Assembly: GCA_020091685.1 (NCBI GenBank)
Contig: CM034613.1
Span: forward strand, 17,070,932 to 17,134,931
Direction of reading: 5' to 3'
Length of the DNA stretch: 64,000 nt
Source of the DNA: Lutjanus erythropterus
Taxonomy: Eukaryota > Chordata > Actinopteri > Lutjaniformes > Lutjanidae
In this document: positions 21,077 through 34,600 of the stretch, one piece after another
How the letters are laid out: the number at the start of each line of letters is the position of its first letter
Position numbering within the stretch: the first letter of the stretch is position 1
The notes under the pieces: model-generated
What the model saw: the letters and a program-made list of their open reading frames with translations, nothing else
Told to the model about the DNA's origin: nothing
The model's database searches: none
Translations under genes and position numbers: made by a program

Positions 21077-22601
21077 ATGATGATGATGATGATGGGGAGG
21101 AGCAGTGAGAACAACAGCGCAGCAACGAGGAACAGGTTAAGAAGAAGAAAAAAAGGCTCCTTGGCTCTGTGGATTTTTACTTTCATTTTATTTACTTTCA
21201 CTGTCAGTTTTATAGTCTGGACCGAGAAGAAACCTGCTGTCAAAGAGGTGAGATCTCTGCGTCGTTCACATGGTTGTTTCTACTTAATTTGGCAAAGATT
21301 AGAGGGTTTTTTTTATCAGGGTTTTAGCAGACACACTGTGTTTATGTGTGAGGCAGAGATACAGACAGAGAGGAGGTCTGCACATCTGCAGCATCTAAGC
21401 TTTGCTGTTAAAGTTACACAAAGAGTCTTCAGTAAAATGACCCCTGATGAGGGATTTGAATGTGCCTCAACGTTGTCTAAACTGTTTTTCAGATTTATGC
21501 AGTGATTTCTAATGGGGATGTTAACAAAATAAAAGGGCATGACAGAGAGGGAATCCAGTGGAAAAATTAATGAGCAGCCCTCCCTCTCCTGAAACATGTC
21601 ACACCCACTTTTTATTCTCTCAAACATGTTCCATCAAGAACAACAGAACAATAAGTTGACCTTCACAGGTTAAAAAAAGAAAAGAAGAGAAAAAAACACC
21701 AGTATATTTTAGTATACTGGAAACATAATTTAATAGAATTAGAGGTATTGCAAGTAAGTGCATTTTATTGTTAGTGTGCTGTAAGTTGTACACTAGTGTA
21801 CTCTTAAAAAGTATACTAAACTGCAAATACTTATCGACGTAAATTATTTTACTTTTGAAAAGCAGAATTAAGTCTTTATTAAGATAATAATAATTCACAT
21901 ATCGCTATTAAGACCCAATTCAGTCCTCCACACACTATTAGTATGCTTTATTAAAGTGTACATTTCACTTCATTAGAAGTGTGTAAAGTATACTTAGAAA
22001 AAGTGGACTTTGAAAAGTTACCACAGACAAGGTAAACTTAAATTTTATAGTATAGTATATTCGTACAAACAGTGTAATAAGTATACTTGACGTAAGCACG
22101 TAAAGGTACACTAAATACACTTAAAATTATGCTTTTCTGCAGTTTAATCACAACTACATTATAACTAGTTAACTATTTATTAACATACTTGAAGTATGAT
22201 TAGTCTGACTGAGATTTAATATACTTAGACTGGGTTGCGCCAACAAAGATTAAATTGACCTTAGTGTAGTCGTAATCTAATTTAAGTAAAACTAAGGTTA
22301 AAATAAGTAAATCCAGATTTACAATTAAGCAGGACAAACTATAACACAAACATCCGCTTTAACATATTGTGTAACAACCCAGACACATGATTGTGGGTCA
22401 GTAGCAGTCACTCAGCATGATGGTGTGGCTAAATGAGGCTAAATGTTTTTAGTGTTGGACTCTTTTAGTCACCGTCACTCACTTTCTGTGTCCGTGAAAT
22501 CCCCCTCCCCTCCCTCCTGGTTTCTAATCACGCCCCCCTCCCTCTCCCTTTCATTCCTCCAGTTTCCCATAGAGACCCTGGGAGTGGACCGGGAAGTGTG
22601 A
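21077..22601 (+). CDS. Small single-pass membrane ORF upstream of plscr3
   Basis: Two exons (21077-21247 and 22563-22601) encode 69 residues. The protein starts with six Met codons, then MGRSSENNSAATRNRLRRRK, a hydrophobic segment at about residues 29-47 (LALWIFTFILFTFTVSFIVW), and a short tail ending FPIETLGVDREV. The basic stretch before the hydrophobic segment predicts a cytosolic N-terminus, that is, a type II or tail-anchored-like micropeptide. The donor (AAAGAG|GTGAGA) and acceptor (pyrimidine tract CCCTTTCATTCCTCCAG) are both strong. The stop codon lies 46 bases before the plscr3 ATG in what appears to be one exon (22563-22660), so it may be an upstream cistron of the same mRNA. I do not recognise a family. 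The true start among the Met codons is uncertain, and a chance ORF remains possible. Confidence 0.5.
21685..22235. repeat. Dispersed repeat with AGTATACTT motifs
   Basis: The palindromic word AGTATACT or AAGTATACTT recurs about six times at irregular spacing (for example 21711, 21810, 21988, 22080), mixed with GTACACTAA. This is typical of AT-rich teleost dispersed repeats. It lies in the intron between the two exons of the small ORF. Confidence 0.5.
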
Positions 22602-22647
22602 CCTCTTTTTCCTCCGTGCCCAGAAAAGCTTCAACCGGCTCCTCGCC

Positions 22648-25600
22648 ATGTCCGTTCCTGGTAAGTGGCTCAACAACAAGGAAACTGGAAGAAAAACTAG
22701 ATTTCTGTCAGATTTTGATGTTTGGTTTGACTTTTTGACAGAAAATTAGAGGTAGAAAATTATACTAGGAGCTCTGATGTGAGTTTTTCTGCTTCATGTA
22801 CGCTTAGACACTTCAATCACAGTGTAATATAACGACTTTAACACTTTTCCTTCCTTCCTCGTCAGCTTCTTCCATTGTGTCACATGTTGCTGGCATTGTG
22901 AAACAATTGAACTCTTGCATGTCAGAGTTTCCAGACTTCCTTGGTCACTGAGCATCATTGCATAGCGAATCGAAACCCTGTCCTTCCCCCAGATTCCCTC
23001 AACGCCCTGCAGAAATCTTATCCTTGCCAAGGTGGAGAAATATGAAAGAAATTCCCTGAATGCCTGCCTGAAAACTGAAGCGAAAACACGTCTGATTTGG
23101 CCAGCTGGTTAAGTCCAGCGTACTCCTCCCTCTGGGTGGAAAAGATCAGTTCAGGAGGTGAAAGGCACCGTTGTGTGGGCTCGTTTGTCAGAGTATGTGA
23201 GTGCTGCCTTCCTGAGTGCACGCTGGTTTAAATTTTTCTGTTTTGTTTCCTGCAAGTAGAGAAAGGAATGTGAAAGGAGGTGGAGCAACAACAAGCCTCA
23301 CAGTTCACAGACCTCATGTCCTCTTTTTTGAGTTCATGCTGTTGTTAAAAAGGCAGAAGTGGCATCAGTTGGTTCCTAACTTTAATCTACATTTGTTTCC
23401 AGATTAATTAATCTTTAAAACTCAGCAGGAGTGTCACTATGAAATGGCCCAGCGACCTCTAAAACTGTCTCACTGATTTGTTTGAACCTTTTGTTGGACT
23501 GTCCTGCCATGCAAACAAAAACCAGTTTGGTCAGCTATGATGCATGTTGCCACACAAATCCTTACATCAACACGTGGTGTTTCATGACGCTGTGCTTTTG
23601 ACATAAGCAAGGCGAGGAGATTTTTATGCGCATAGCACATTTAACTACATGGACGTGCAAACAGCAACAAGTGACACACAGAGAAATGCAATACAGTACA
23701 TACAGGATACAAGAAAAGGCTACCCACCCATTCACAGAAAACAATCTCACATCCACCCCACAGACAGAAACCACAGATGCGTGTTGATATGCATATACAC
23801 TGACTGATCACAAGCCTGAAGAGTTTTCAATTGCTTTTTGAAAGTGGAACTGGTTCTTGGCAAATACCATTACAAATAATAGAACAGCTAGAACAGTCTG
23901 GTAAGTATAATCACATCCAAAATCCAGTCTACGACGATATCTAGTCAGTCTGTTAATTATTTTCTCGATTAATCGATTGATAGTTGTTTGTTTTAAAATG
24001 ATAAAAAACGTCAGTCATCGTCTCTGGAAGCCTGAGACGATGTTCTCAAACATCTTGTTTAACTCAGAACCCAAAGATATTCAGTTTACTGTCATAAAGG
24101 AGTAAAAAAAAACAAAAAAGAACACATTTAAGAAGCTTTTTTTGTTTGAAAAAATACTCAAGCCGATTAATCAATTATGAAAATAGTTGGTGATTAATTT
24201 AATAATAGATTAATTGATTAATTGTTGCAGCTCTAATATGATCGTATGAACTGTAATTATAGCGCAAATAGAACAAATATAGTAGAAACAGGTATAAACA
24301 TTGATGTTGGTGTTGGAGGTTTACAGTCAGTTTACAGTTCAGAGTCTTTTTGGAGGTTGAAGGACGTGAGTTCAGCGTCCTGACTGCCTGCTGTATAAAG
24401 CTGTTACAGAGGCTCCAGTATCTTTTCCCAGATGGCAGGAGACTGGAGAGGCTGTGTGGAGGATGGGTGTGGTCACTCACTCCGCTGGTGGCTTCGTGGG
24501 CTGGGAGGCGGGTGGTGTAAACGTCCAAGGCGGGAGGCGCCGGCTGCGTTCAGTATGCGCTGCAGGGTCTTGTGGTTTGGAGGCAGCGCAGCCTCCGAAC
24601 CACACGGAGATGCAGGATGCTGTCAGTGATGCCCCGGCATGGAGGAGGACGTGATGGGCGTCCCAGCCGGGGCGCTTGCTGTGAAGATGTTGCTGCGCTT
24701 ACTTTGTTGGTTATACAGTATTTATCCAGGAGAGGTCTGTGGTGATGTAGACACCCAGAAATTCGTTGCTGCTCACACGCTCCGCAGCACAGCTGCTGAT
24801 GGTCAGCGGGAGCTGTTAGGTGTGGGCTCGCTGGAAGACAATAACAATCTTTGTTTTCACTACATTTAGGGAGAGATTGTTATCTTTGCACCACATGGCC
24901 AGTTGTTTCACCCCATTCCTGTAGTTTGATTATTGCTAATGAGAGTAGAGCTGCAACGATTAATTGATTATTAAATTAATCTCCAACTATTTTGATCGAC
25001 TTATCGCTTTTAGTCATTTTTTTACAGAAAAGATGTCGACATTCTCTAATTTAAGCTCCTTAAATGTGAATATTTTTTGGTTTCATTACTCCCTCATGCA
25101 AGTAAACTGAATATATTTTGGTTGTAATTAAAACAAGACTTGAAAATAATTGTTAGTTGCAGCCCTAGATGAGCTGTGTGAAGAGAAGAGCGAAATTTTC
25201 ACATTTAAGAAGCTAGAACCAGAGAATATTTGGTGTTTTTGCTTGGAAAAAATGGCTTAAACAATTAATTTATTATCAAATTTGTAGTTGACTAGGCTAA
25301 TTTTCTGTCTCAGTGAATCAACAAATCGATAAATTGTTTCAGTATCCTGCTAATTACAAATGAGGATAAAAAGAAGGAAAAATTGGTAACAGTGAAACAG
25401 CAGTTTTGTCAGCTTATTGCGGGCAAACAAACTGCAACAGCTTCCTCTTTTTAGCATTCAATGGTATGAAACCTCTAAAGAATAAACAAGTCAGGAGCTG
25501 CATCTAAGCCGTTGTTGTGACATCTCTTGGCTGAGTAATAAATCCTGTGCTTTGTTTGTGCACAATAAGGATTTTTATAAGTGAGAAACTTGTTGAAGTG

Positions 25601-28600
25601 GCCAGGCTGCCCTCTCTGAGAGCAGGACTGTCGTGACGCTACGTTTCAGACATCTGTTAGCGAGTGAACACATGACAGTCATCATTCATTTCTTTGTGTT
25701 TCTCGTGGCTCTTTTAAACTGCATTTGAATGTGTGCTGACTGACTAATTCAATGTTATCCAACTGCTTTTGAACTCTTGAACCAGACACACAGTCTTTTA
25801 TGAACTTCTTTTATTAGCGGATACTGAAGTGCAGATCCTCGCTGAAACATCAGAATGGCAGGGCAAAGTCTGTTTTGACTCGATTATTCGCTTAAAACAG
25901 AAAAAAACAAGCAGAAACAAATGTTTGCTATCATGTCGAAATGATGACTTTGTTCTTATGAGATGATTTGAAGCATCTAGGCTGGATTTTAAGACAGACT
26001 TTATTCAAATATTGCTCTTTTTAAACCAACCAAACTCCTTTGCCTTTTTATCTCACAGAAGATGGGAGTTGCTGCTCGACCACTGATGCAATCGGTCCAC
26101 TTGTTTGTGTTATTGAGTGACTCTCTCCAAATCCACCAAATTCCATTGACAAAATTAGCAATTTTACCTCACAGTAAACAGGAGTTGCTGGACTATCGCT
26201 GCCTTGATTGGTTGGTTTCTTTGTGTTGTTGTGTAACTTTGGTGCTTTAAAATGTTAGTTTGGTTTCACACAATAACACAAAGAAACCAATCAATCAAGG
26301 CAGCGATAGTCCAGCGACTCCTGTTTATTGTGATGTAAAATTGCTGATTTTGCCAATGGAATTTGGTGGATTTTGGTTGGTTGGGAGAGAGTGATATTTG
26401 GCTTATAAATATGGCGGTTTTCAGTTGGAAAAGGCTGTCTGATGGCAAGGTGAAGCTGTGAAAAACACTCAAACTGATATGGATTTTTTTTCCCACCTCA
26501 TACAGCTCTAAACTGCCTGTTGAAAACTGATTAGTGTAGTTTGCTCCGGTCAGATAAGCTGTTGAATCTATGCCCAATTAAAGACTGTTATCATGCAACT
26601 GTGTTTAAAGAGAGTATTTTCCATAAAAACATGACAAAAAACATGTGAAAGCCACAGAAGCTGTGACTGTGCCACACAGTCCAGTCCTGGCTGTTGATTT
26701 ACTCCCTCATGAGTACTTTGTGTCTGCATTGTCACTCGTCTAATAAGTAGCTTATTGGCTCTCCTGAAAAGTAGGATGATCCACACTAAACACACACACG
26801 CTCTCTCACACACTTGTGAGCACAGAGCAGCCGCTATCAGTCAGACGCACACGGATCGCGGCTTCCTGTGACCAAAGTCACTGTGGTGCAACCAGGACGT
26901 GAGCTTCTGCATTATTTTATCGACTTATTGGAAGGTGAGAAGTTAAAGACAAGACATCTGATCATGAGAATTAGAGATGTTACAAACATTAAGCAGTTTT
27001 ATGTTTTTTTATGCTCGTATTGTGTTTTTTTCAGTGTTTGTACGGGTGCTGAAAACATTGAAAACACTTGGATTTTAATGTTGTGTTTTCAAGGTTTGAA
27101 AAGTGTTTGGATTTTGTATAAATGCTTGAAACTACTCCAAATGGTACTTGCATAACTTGTCTGCCTGAATAGTTTGCTTTCTGATAGAGCAATAAAGTAA
27201 GTTGGACATTGGCACAGACAGGTTGTACGGGTTGCCAGGTTTGTTAACAGACAGGTGACTCATGTTTAAACATGAAACTTTGTTGAATTTTCCTTTAATT
27301 TGACACCATTCTGTAGAATGCTGTTATGAAACATACTTTGGCTTGTTTTAATTAATAACAACTTGGGTTCAATGACATCTGATTTAATGTGAAAAAAGAG
27401 TAAAATCATCATTTTGAGTACATGTATATAAACATTATTGAACAATATTCTGCCACTGCTGGAGGGTTCTGGAAAAGCTCGAAAAATTTCAAGAAAATGC
27501 TTGAATTTGACTTGAAGATGTAGGAACCCTGTTGTTTTGTCTCTGTTTTCATTTTTCATAAATGTATGTTATGTGTTATGTTTTTTTTTTTTTTTTTTTT
27601 TTATAATATGGGGGCTTTTATGCTCATTTTAATCACTCTTAGAAATAAAGGTACAAGCTAGAACCATAAAGGGTTCTTTGGCTTGGCCCTGTAGGAGGAA
27701 CCCTTTTTTGTTTGTGGTAGAATCTTTTATGAAGGTTCCACATGGAACCCTTACAGAGAGTTCTACCTAGAAGCCAGTATAAAAGGTTATACCTTGAACC
27801 ATGTGTGTGTGCGTCCTTAAGAGCGTGGTTGAAACCTTTATTGCGTAAGTTTGAATGTCGTCTGGTTTTGTTCTGTGAAAAAAAATAATTCAGTCAAGTA
27901 AAAAAAAAAACAAATCCATAGACGATGATGAACTAATATCGGTGTCTGTGTCCAGGTTACCCCAACCAGGCACCCTACCCGATGCCTCAGCCCGGCGGCC
28001 ACTCTGTAGCTCCTTACCCCTCTGCTCCGGCGGGGTACGGAGACCCCAGTCAGGCCCCTCCGCCAGGCTTCAACATGGGCTACAATCCAGGCCAGCCTCC
28101 CGTCATGTATCAGCCCGGTCCAGTGGGCCCCGGCCCGGAGTACGGCGGCCAGCAGTATGGCGGAGGGATCACCCCGGCGCCTGTTGCGCCTCCGGTCGCT
28201 GTTCCTGTTGGTGTCCCGCCGGGGCTCGAGTACCTCACACAGGTAGGATGGAGAAAACAAAGAAAGTTTTTGAAATTCTTTCAGGTGAGGGAAAGGTCAG
28301 TCAGATGGGTCAGGTTATTTTTATTTTTTTCTGTTTGTTAGATTTTTCTTAGAGGTGCCTTTATCTCGATGTGAGGGGTATTATTCAGAAACCACTCCTT
28401 CAGCTGGCTGACAAAGACGTACTGACTCATAGAGATAAGAAGTTGTATAAGTTATCCTGAAATGCTACTTTAAGTTGGACTGTATGAGGTACTCATCGAT
28501 AGAGACTGTATTACTGAATTTTAGCTGCTTATAAAAAAGCCAACCTGAAAAAAACAATACCAGTTTAAGTGTATGCTATTTTAAAATATTTTCACTGCTT

Positions 28601-31600
28601 TACCTTGTTGTCAGACGGCCTTCTCTGACAGGAATGTGCCATTATATAAACCAAATATTGCTCTCTCCAAAGTCACCATCTCCTTTGCCAAACCTCACCA
28701 CAGTTTGTTTGTGTTATTATGTGAATTCAGTGTTTTATAGGGTTAGTTCTGATTCACGCAAGTCACACAATAACACAAACAAACTAACTGTTAGAGGCAG
28801 TGGTGGACCAGCAACTCGTTTGTTCTGCGAGGTAAAATTTGTGATTTCACCAGTGGAGTCTTACTGAGCAAGTGAGGGCGATATTTGGCTTGTATAACAG
28901 CGATTTCTCTCAGAAAAGGCCATCTGACAGCAAGGTAAAGCATTGAAAATATTCTAAATATAGTGTACTCTCGATGGGTGGGTGTTTTAAAGTGGCTAAA
29001 ATATGTTTTGTTCCACAATAAACAATCTGAGAAAACCCACTTTGGAAACTACCTGAAACTAAAATGATTTGAAAGCAAAAATTAAAAATGAAATAAAGAT
29101 AAAAAACTAATAAAAAATACAAGACAGAACATTAAAATGCATGAAAGACTTTTTTTCACACTCTTAACTTCCTCAATGTGTGAAAAACATCGTGTGAAAA
29201 CAGCCACAACATCTCGACAAAGATTCCAGTAACTACATTTACTTCTGTTACTCTAAATAATTTACAGCTTGTTTGTTTACTTTTCAGTTCATTGCATTTC
29301 TCCAGAGCTGAAATTGATTACAGTACATACTGAAAGTGTCTGGTCTGCAGCTGAAATTGGAGTGAATCACATTGGATAGTCAGTTAGTGCCGTGTTAAGT
29401 TTGTGTATTCAAAACAATGTAGTCTGACCTCATTCATCGCAGCCTTTTAACTTGTAAAGATCACGTCCAACATTGTTCTCTTTAAACTCAATAACTCAGT
29501 GGGTTTTCTTTGTGTACGCAGACTTTAAACAAACACTTTAACTTGCTTTTATAGCTCTCCAGCAACATAACCCTTCACGTGTTCAGAAAAGAAAGCGACT
29601 AGTATCAAGATTATCAGTAGATTTATGAAAATTCATGCAGAAACTCGCTTTGCATTGCAAATAAGTGAAAATTCCCCTTCCTGTTCTTTATAATATTGAT
29701 TTTCTCTCCTGGTTTTAGATCGACCAGATACTCATCCACCAAAAAGTTGAACTCCTGGAAGGTAAGGCGTGTTCGGCCGCTCACATTTACTCGTAACACT
29801 TTGTAAGCTGCAAATAACCAGCAGGAGTTTGTGAGTTTCTGGCGCACCTTGGAACTTTAAACCTCTCAGCATAAATCATAATGATGAAGTGACTCCTGTC
29901 CTTGGAATTCTCTATTTATCTACTCTTTGTTATTCTCCCACCCTCTTCCTCTCTCTCCACGCCCAGCATTCATCGGGTTTGAGACCAACAACCAGTACGA
30001 GATAAAGAACAGCCTGGGCCAGAAGATCTACAAGGCCAAGGAGAAGAACGACTGCTGCACGAGGAACTGCTGCGGCTCGCTGCGCAGCTTCGACATGAAG
30101 ATCAAGGACAACATGGACAGGGAGGTCATCCGCCTCATACGGCCTTTCCGCTGCGTCTCCTGCTGGTGTCCCTGCTGCCTGCAAGAGGTCCGTACGCGTG
30201 TGACAGGCGTTTAAATTGAATAGCCTCGTGTTAAATCGATCGACCACACCAAGACAAATATTCCACAGTCCATTCTGTGACAAATCGCTCACTCCAGTCA
30301 GAGAGAAACACTCTGATGTGTTATAATATCTGCCCTAAGTGTTGCCAAGACACCCACTGTTAATATTTAACCATATTGATTGTCCGAACTATTACTTTGC
30401 CAAGGTTGTTTTCGTTGTTTCCAGCTCATGAACAGATAAGCAAACTGAAATGGAAGTGCTTAATTAAAATCTTATGATGCATCAATAAAAAATATTGGAC
30501 AGCAATAATGGATTAATATCAAGTTAAAGGATAATATGACCACGATAGTTAATTTGGGTCACTTAAATATTCATTACTCACAAACGGGTATTAATCCACA
30601 GCTGAAAATAGTCCCAACAAATCCACTACTTTCTCCTGTTAAAGAAAAGCTTTGAGTGTCAGCCGTTTTAGGACATTACAGAGTTTCTTTGTAAAATGAA
30701 ATGGCTCTAAAAAAATAGCCTTTAGTAGGAACCAATGGGTGTTGAGCTGAGAGCTACAAACACAGTCAGAGACAGACTAATGCATTGTTGGTTTTGGTCT
30801 TTTTTTATGGGATTTGCTGATAATAATGACATGAATGTGATTTATGGTGCTGTTATATTGCTGCTAGACACGTGTGGAGGCGGGAGAGCAAACCATTTTG
30901 TTTTGTTAAGATTATTTTTTGCACTTTTAACCCTTTATTGACAGGACAGCTTTAGATAGACAGGAAATAGAAGGGGGAGAAAAAACTGGGCTACCAGGGC
31001 GCCATGGCAAACAGTTTTTTAACTGCAGTGAAAATGTTTTTGTAAGGCTAAACACCAGTAAGTATAGATTGAAGCAGACTATTTTGTTAGATAAAAACAT
31101 ATTTAACTTTTGGAGTATAATACTAATAGTAGTGTAGCCTCATCTTTATCTCAGAATAAGCAGAAATACCGGTTTAAACAGAATGAATAGACATGCAAAA
31201 AGGGGGGAAAAGCTGCACAGTATTCAAATGTTGATTTAAAATTTGAATGTCAAGGTTATGACTGAAGCTTTGAACTATTTGGAACAGCCCTAATATCTCC
31301 AGCCGTATCCTTCAGAGAGTTTTGGTTTTATTTGTCCAGATTTTGAGATATCTGTCTCTGAGATTTTTTTTCTGCCATCTCAGCTCACAGCATTTTAAAA
31401 AATTAAGCAGCAGCCTCTTTCCAAAGACAACGTCCCAGTAATTCTGGATAATTAGTTTTAACTAAAGCTGCTTTCTATGGAACAAGTGCTCCCTATGAAA
31501 AGTCTCCATTGGTCCTTTTTTCTTTTTTTTTTTCGCCTTTGTTTTTCTAGTGAAGTTTCACAGATAGCTCGGTGCTCTCTTTTTCAGTAACGCCCTGATC

Positions 31601-34600
31601 ACATTCACACAGTCTCTCATTCACAGCTGGAAGCTGCCCAGAGGTCTGATCTGCCGGCCTCTGAGGGCTAAAGACCTTGCTTAAGGGCACCTCGGTGGTG
31701 ATAATGAGGGAGGAGAAAGTGCTGCCTTTCACTTTCCCCACCTAGATTTATCCTGTCTGTCCGGGGGATTGAACCAGTGCGCTTGTGTTCACAAACTTGC
31801 TGTCGTTGGGACGGATATCTTAAAATCTGAGTAAATAAATTGAACAGTACTGGCATGTCACAATAAGAGCCGCAGCGATTAGGTAATTAATTGATTAGTA
31901 ATCAAAAGAAAATTAGTTGCCAGCTTTTTTGATAATCGATTAATTATTTCATTCATTTTTTTAAGCAAAAATATCAAAGATTCCTGCTTTTCTTTGTCAT
32001 TTTATGACAGTAAATGAGAAGCCCTGGGTTGGGTTTTGAATTGTTGGTTAGACAAAAGAAGTAACCTGAAGACATCGCATTGGTCTCTGGGAAACTGTGA
32101 TGAGCAAGTCTTTAATATTTTATAGACTAAACGATTAAATTGGCAGATTAATCGTTGATGGAAACAAACTTTAGTTGCAGCCCTACTCGCAATTTGCTGC
32201 GCAGCACCTGCACAAGTAAGAAAGAAAGCACAATTTTTAAACAGCTCTTAAAACAAAGTTGAGCTTGGATTTTAAAATGGTAATTTGTGTGCAGGTTTCT
32301 TCCACAGAGGCAAATTTCACTGATTCAGATACTTTCATTAAGAGAGGAGAAACTATTAACATAAAAATGTGCAGCCTCACAGCTCTCAGTGGTTCACTTT
32401 TAGAGGCCTCTGTCTTTCCTCCCTTCACCTTGTGTTACTGTTGAGCTGCTGAGCGGCCCCTCCAAGTCTTTGTGCTCCGGTCCGCTCAGGCGGCGGGTTG
32501 TTAGGACCATGAATGGCTCTTTGTCTGTCCAAACCTTCCCCCAGACACCCCCGGTCCTCTGCCATCCCTCCACCTCTGAGTCTTCTCTCTCTCTGTTCCT
32601 GTTTAATCACATCGTTGGCGATCTGGCCGCAGTACGCTCCCATTGGCCCAAACCCAAACTGCTGCATTCTGACACACTGCGCGTCTGTTTACTGGCAGAC
32701 AGGAGCCATGTGAGACGTATTACCTTTGTTATGTGGTGCCATAGTGCAGAAGTCACTTATCATTCCTGCTGTCCCATGTGACATGCTGTCCCCGAGATCT
32801 TTTATTTATAGCTGTCAGTGTCAGGGGACGATGGAAGAATTTAAGCTCTCTGGATACCTTTCTAATTTTGTGTCATGTTAGTATGTGTGTGTAATTATGT
32901 ATGTGACCCACAGATGGAGGTCCAGGCACCGCCGGGCACCACCATAGGCTACGTCAAACAGGACTGGCACCCGTTCGTGCCGCGGTTTTCCATCCAGGGG
33001 CCCAACAAGGAGACCCTGATGAAACTGGAGGGGCCCTGCTTCGCCTGCAACTGCTGTGGGGACGTCAACTTTGAGGTGAGGTCACAGGACTGATGTGTTT
33101 GAGGGTCAGTATTTTTGGTAAATTTCATGTGGTTCAACCAGCCAAGAACTCCCTTAAAGGAATAGTACGACATTTTGAGAAACAGGTGGCTACAGCTAGC
33201 CTGGCTCTGTCAACTCTGGCCTGGGAAGTTTCCAACTGGGCATCATTGGCATAGGAACCGACAGTCATGGATGTATTTGTGCATTTTCTGAGTTAATTTT
33301 GTTTATTTATGCACCCAATACAAAATAAACTAACAACAAAAGACACTCATTTGTCTCATTAAACAGAACATCACAGCTGCACACACTCTGAAATCAAGTT
33401 TCCCTGTTAGTTCATCTAAAAACTCACTTCAGTCAAACTTGACAGACAGAAACCAAATAAAACTCACTGAAAACAACTTGGTTCATCTTAACACTGTTCC
33501 AACAATCACCAACTCTGGTTTGGTCACAATAAATCCTTAATTCACAGATTTAGATGTGAGATTATTCTGTTTTCCTCGCTTGCTTAATCAGATTTCAGAC
33601 CCATAAATTAGTAAAATAAAATGCCAAAAATTGCCCCAAAAACTCAACCGATAGCTGATATATTCCCCCATTCACCCATCCCTGGTCCAAACTTAGCAGG
33701 ACCTATAAAGCTCTTTGATTAACACTTTAATCCCATGTGTTCAATCCATACACAAACAAAAATGTAAAAATGACAACTTGTGGTTTTACAGGAGGTTACA
33801 TGGACGATTATTTCTTTAGTTTGAGTCTCTGCTTTTTGTCTGGGAACCTCACAGTAATGACAAGACTGAAAGAAGTCAATGCACTGAGTATATAAATAAA
33901 CAGGACATAGTATGTTATGTTAATTAGTGAGTTTTAGAGATGCTGGTAGACAGATTTCAGCTGCATTCCACCCAAAGAACCAAAACTTTTAGTCCCAGGA
34001 ACTTCTGTTTTTAAGTGACTAGCTAATCAATGCTAAATTAAAATGTTGGAGAGGGGCAAACAAGCCGTAGGTTGCTGACCCCCTGTCCTAGGAAAAGTTC
34101 CTGCAGTGGAAATGCGGCTTTTGTTACTTTTGGACAGAGTCGGGCTCGCTGTGTTCCCATGTTCCAGTGCTTCGTTAAGCTAACTGACTGCTGGCTACAG
34201 TTTCATGTAGTCCTGCAGAATTGAGAGTGGTTTCAATCCTCTCATCTAATTATCATCAAAAAAGCGAAGTGTTTTTCCCAAAAGGTCAAACAGTTTCTTA
34301 AAATAGATAGTTCCTGTCCAAGCTTTGAATATTTTGGACATGCTTTAATTTCCGGATAGATGGACAGAGACCAGAGTCCCTCTTTCTCGCCTCTCACAAT
34401 AAGATCAGAGTGAAGTATACTTGGTAAAACTTCTTACAGACATTGCTGTTATTATGTTTCTGCAGCTGAAGAGCAAAGACAGTAACAAACCCATCGGTCG
34501 CATCAGCAAACAGTGGAGCGGCCTGTTGAAGGAAGTCTTCACAGACACGGACAACTTCGGCATCCAGTTCCCGCTGGACATGGACGTGAAGATGAAAGCT

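Noticed and set aside
27838..28260. 140-codon minus-strand frame
   Set aside because: It is the antisense shadow of the GC-rich, Pro-rich plscr3 exon 2.
32470..32781. GC-rich plus-strand frame in plscr3 intron 4
   Set aside because: It has no splice-consistent role. It could be regulatory, but nothing specific supports that.
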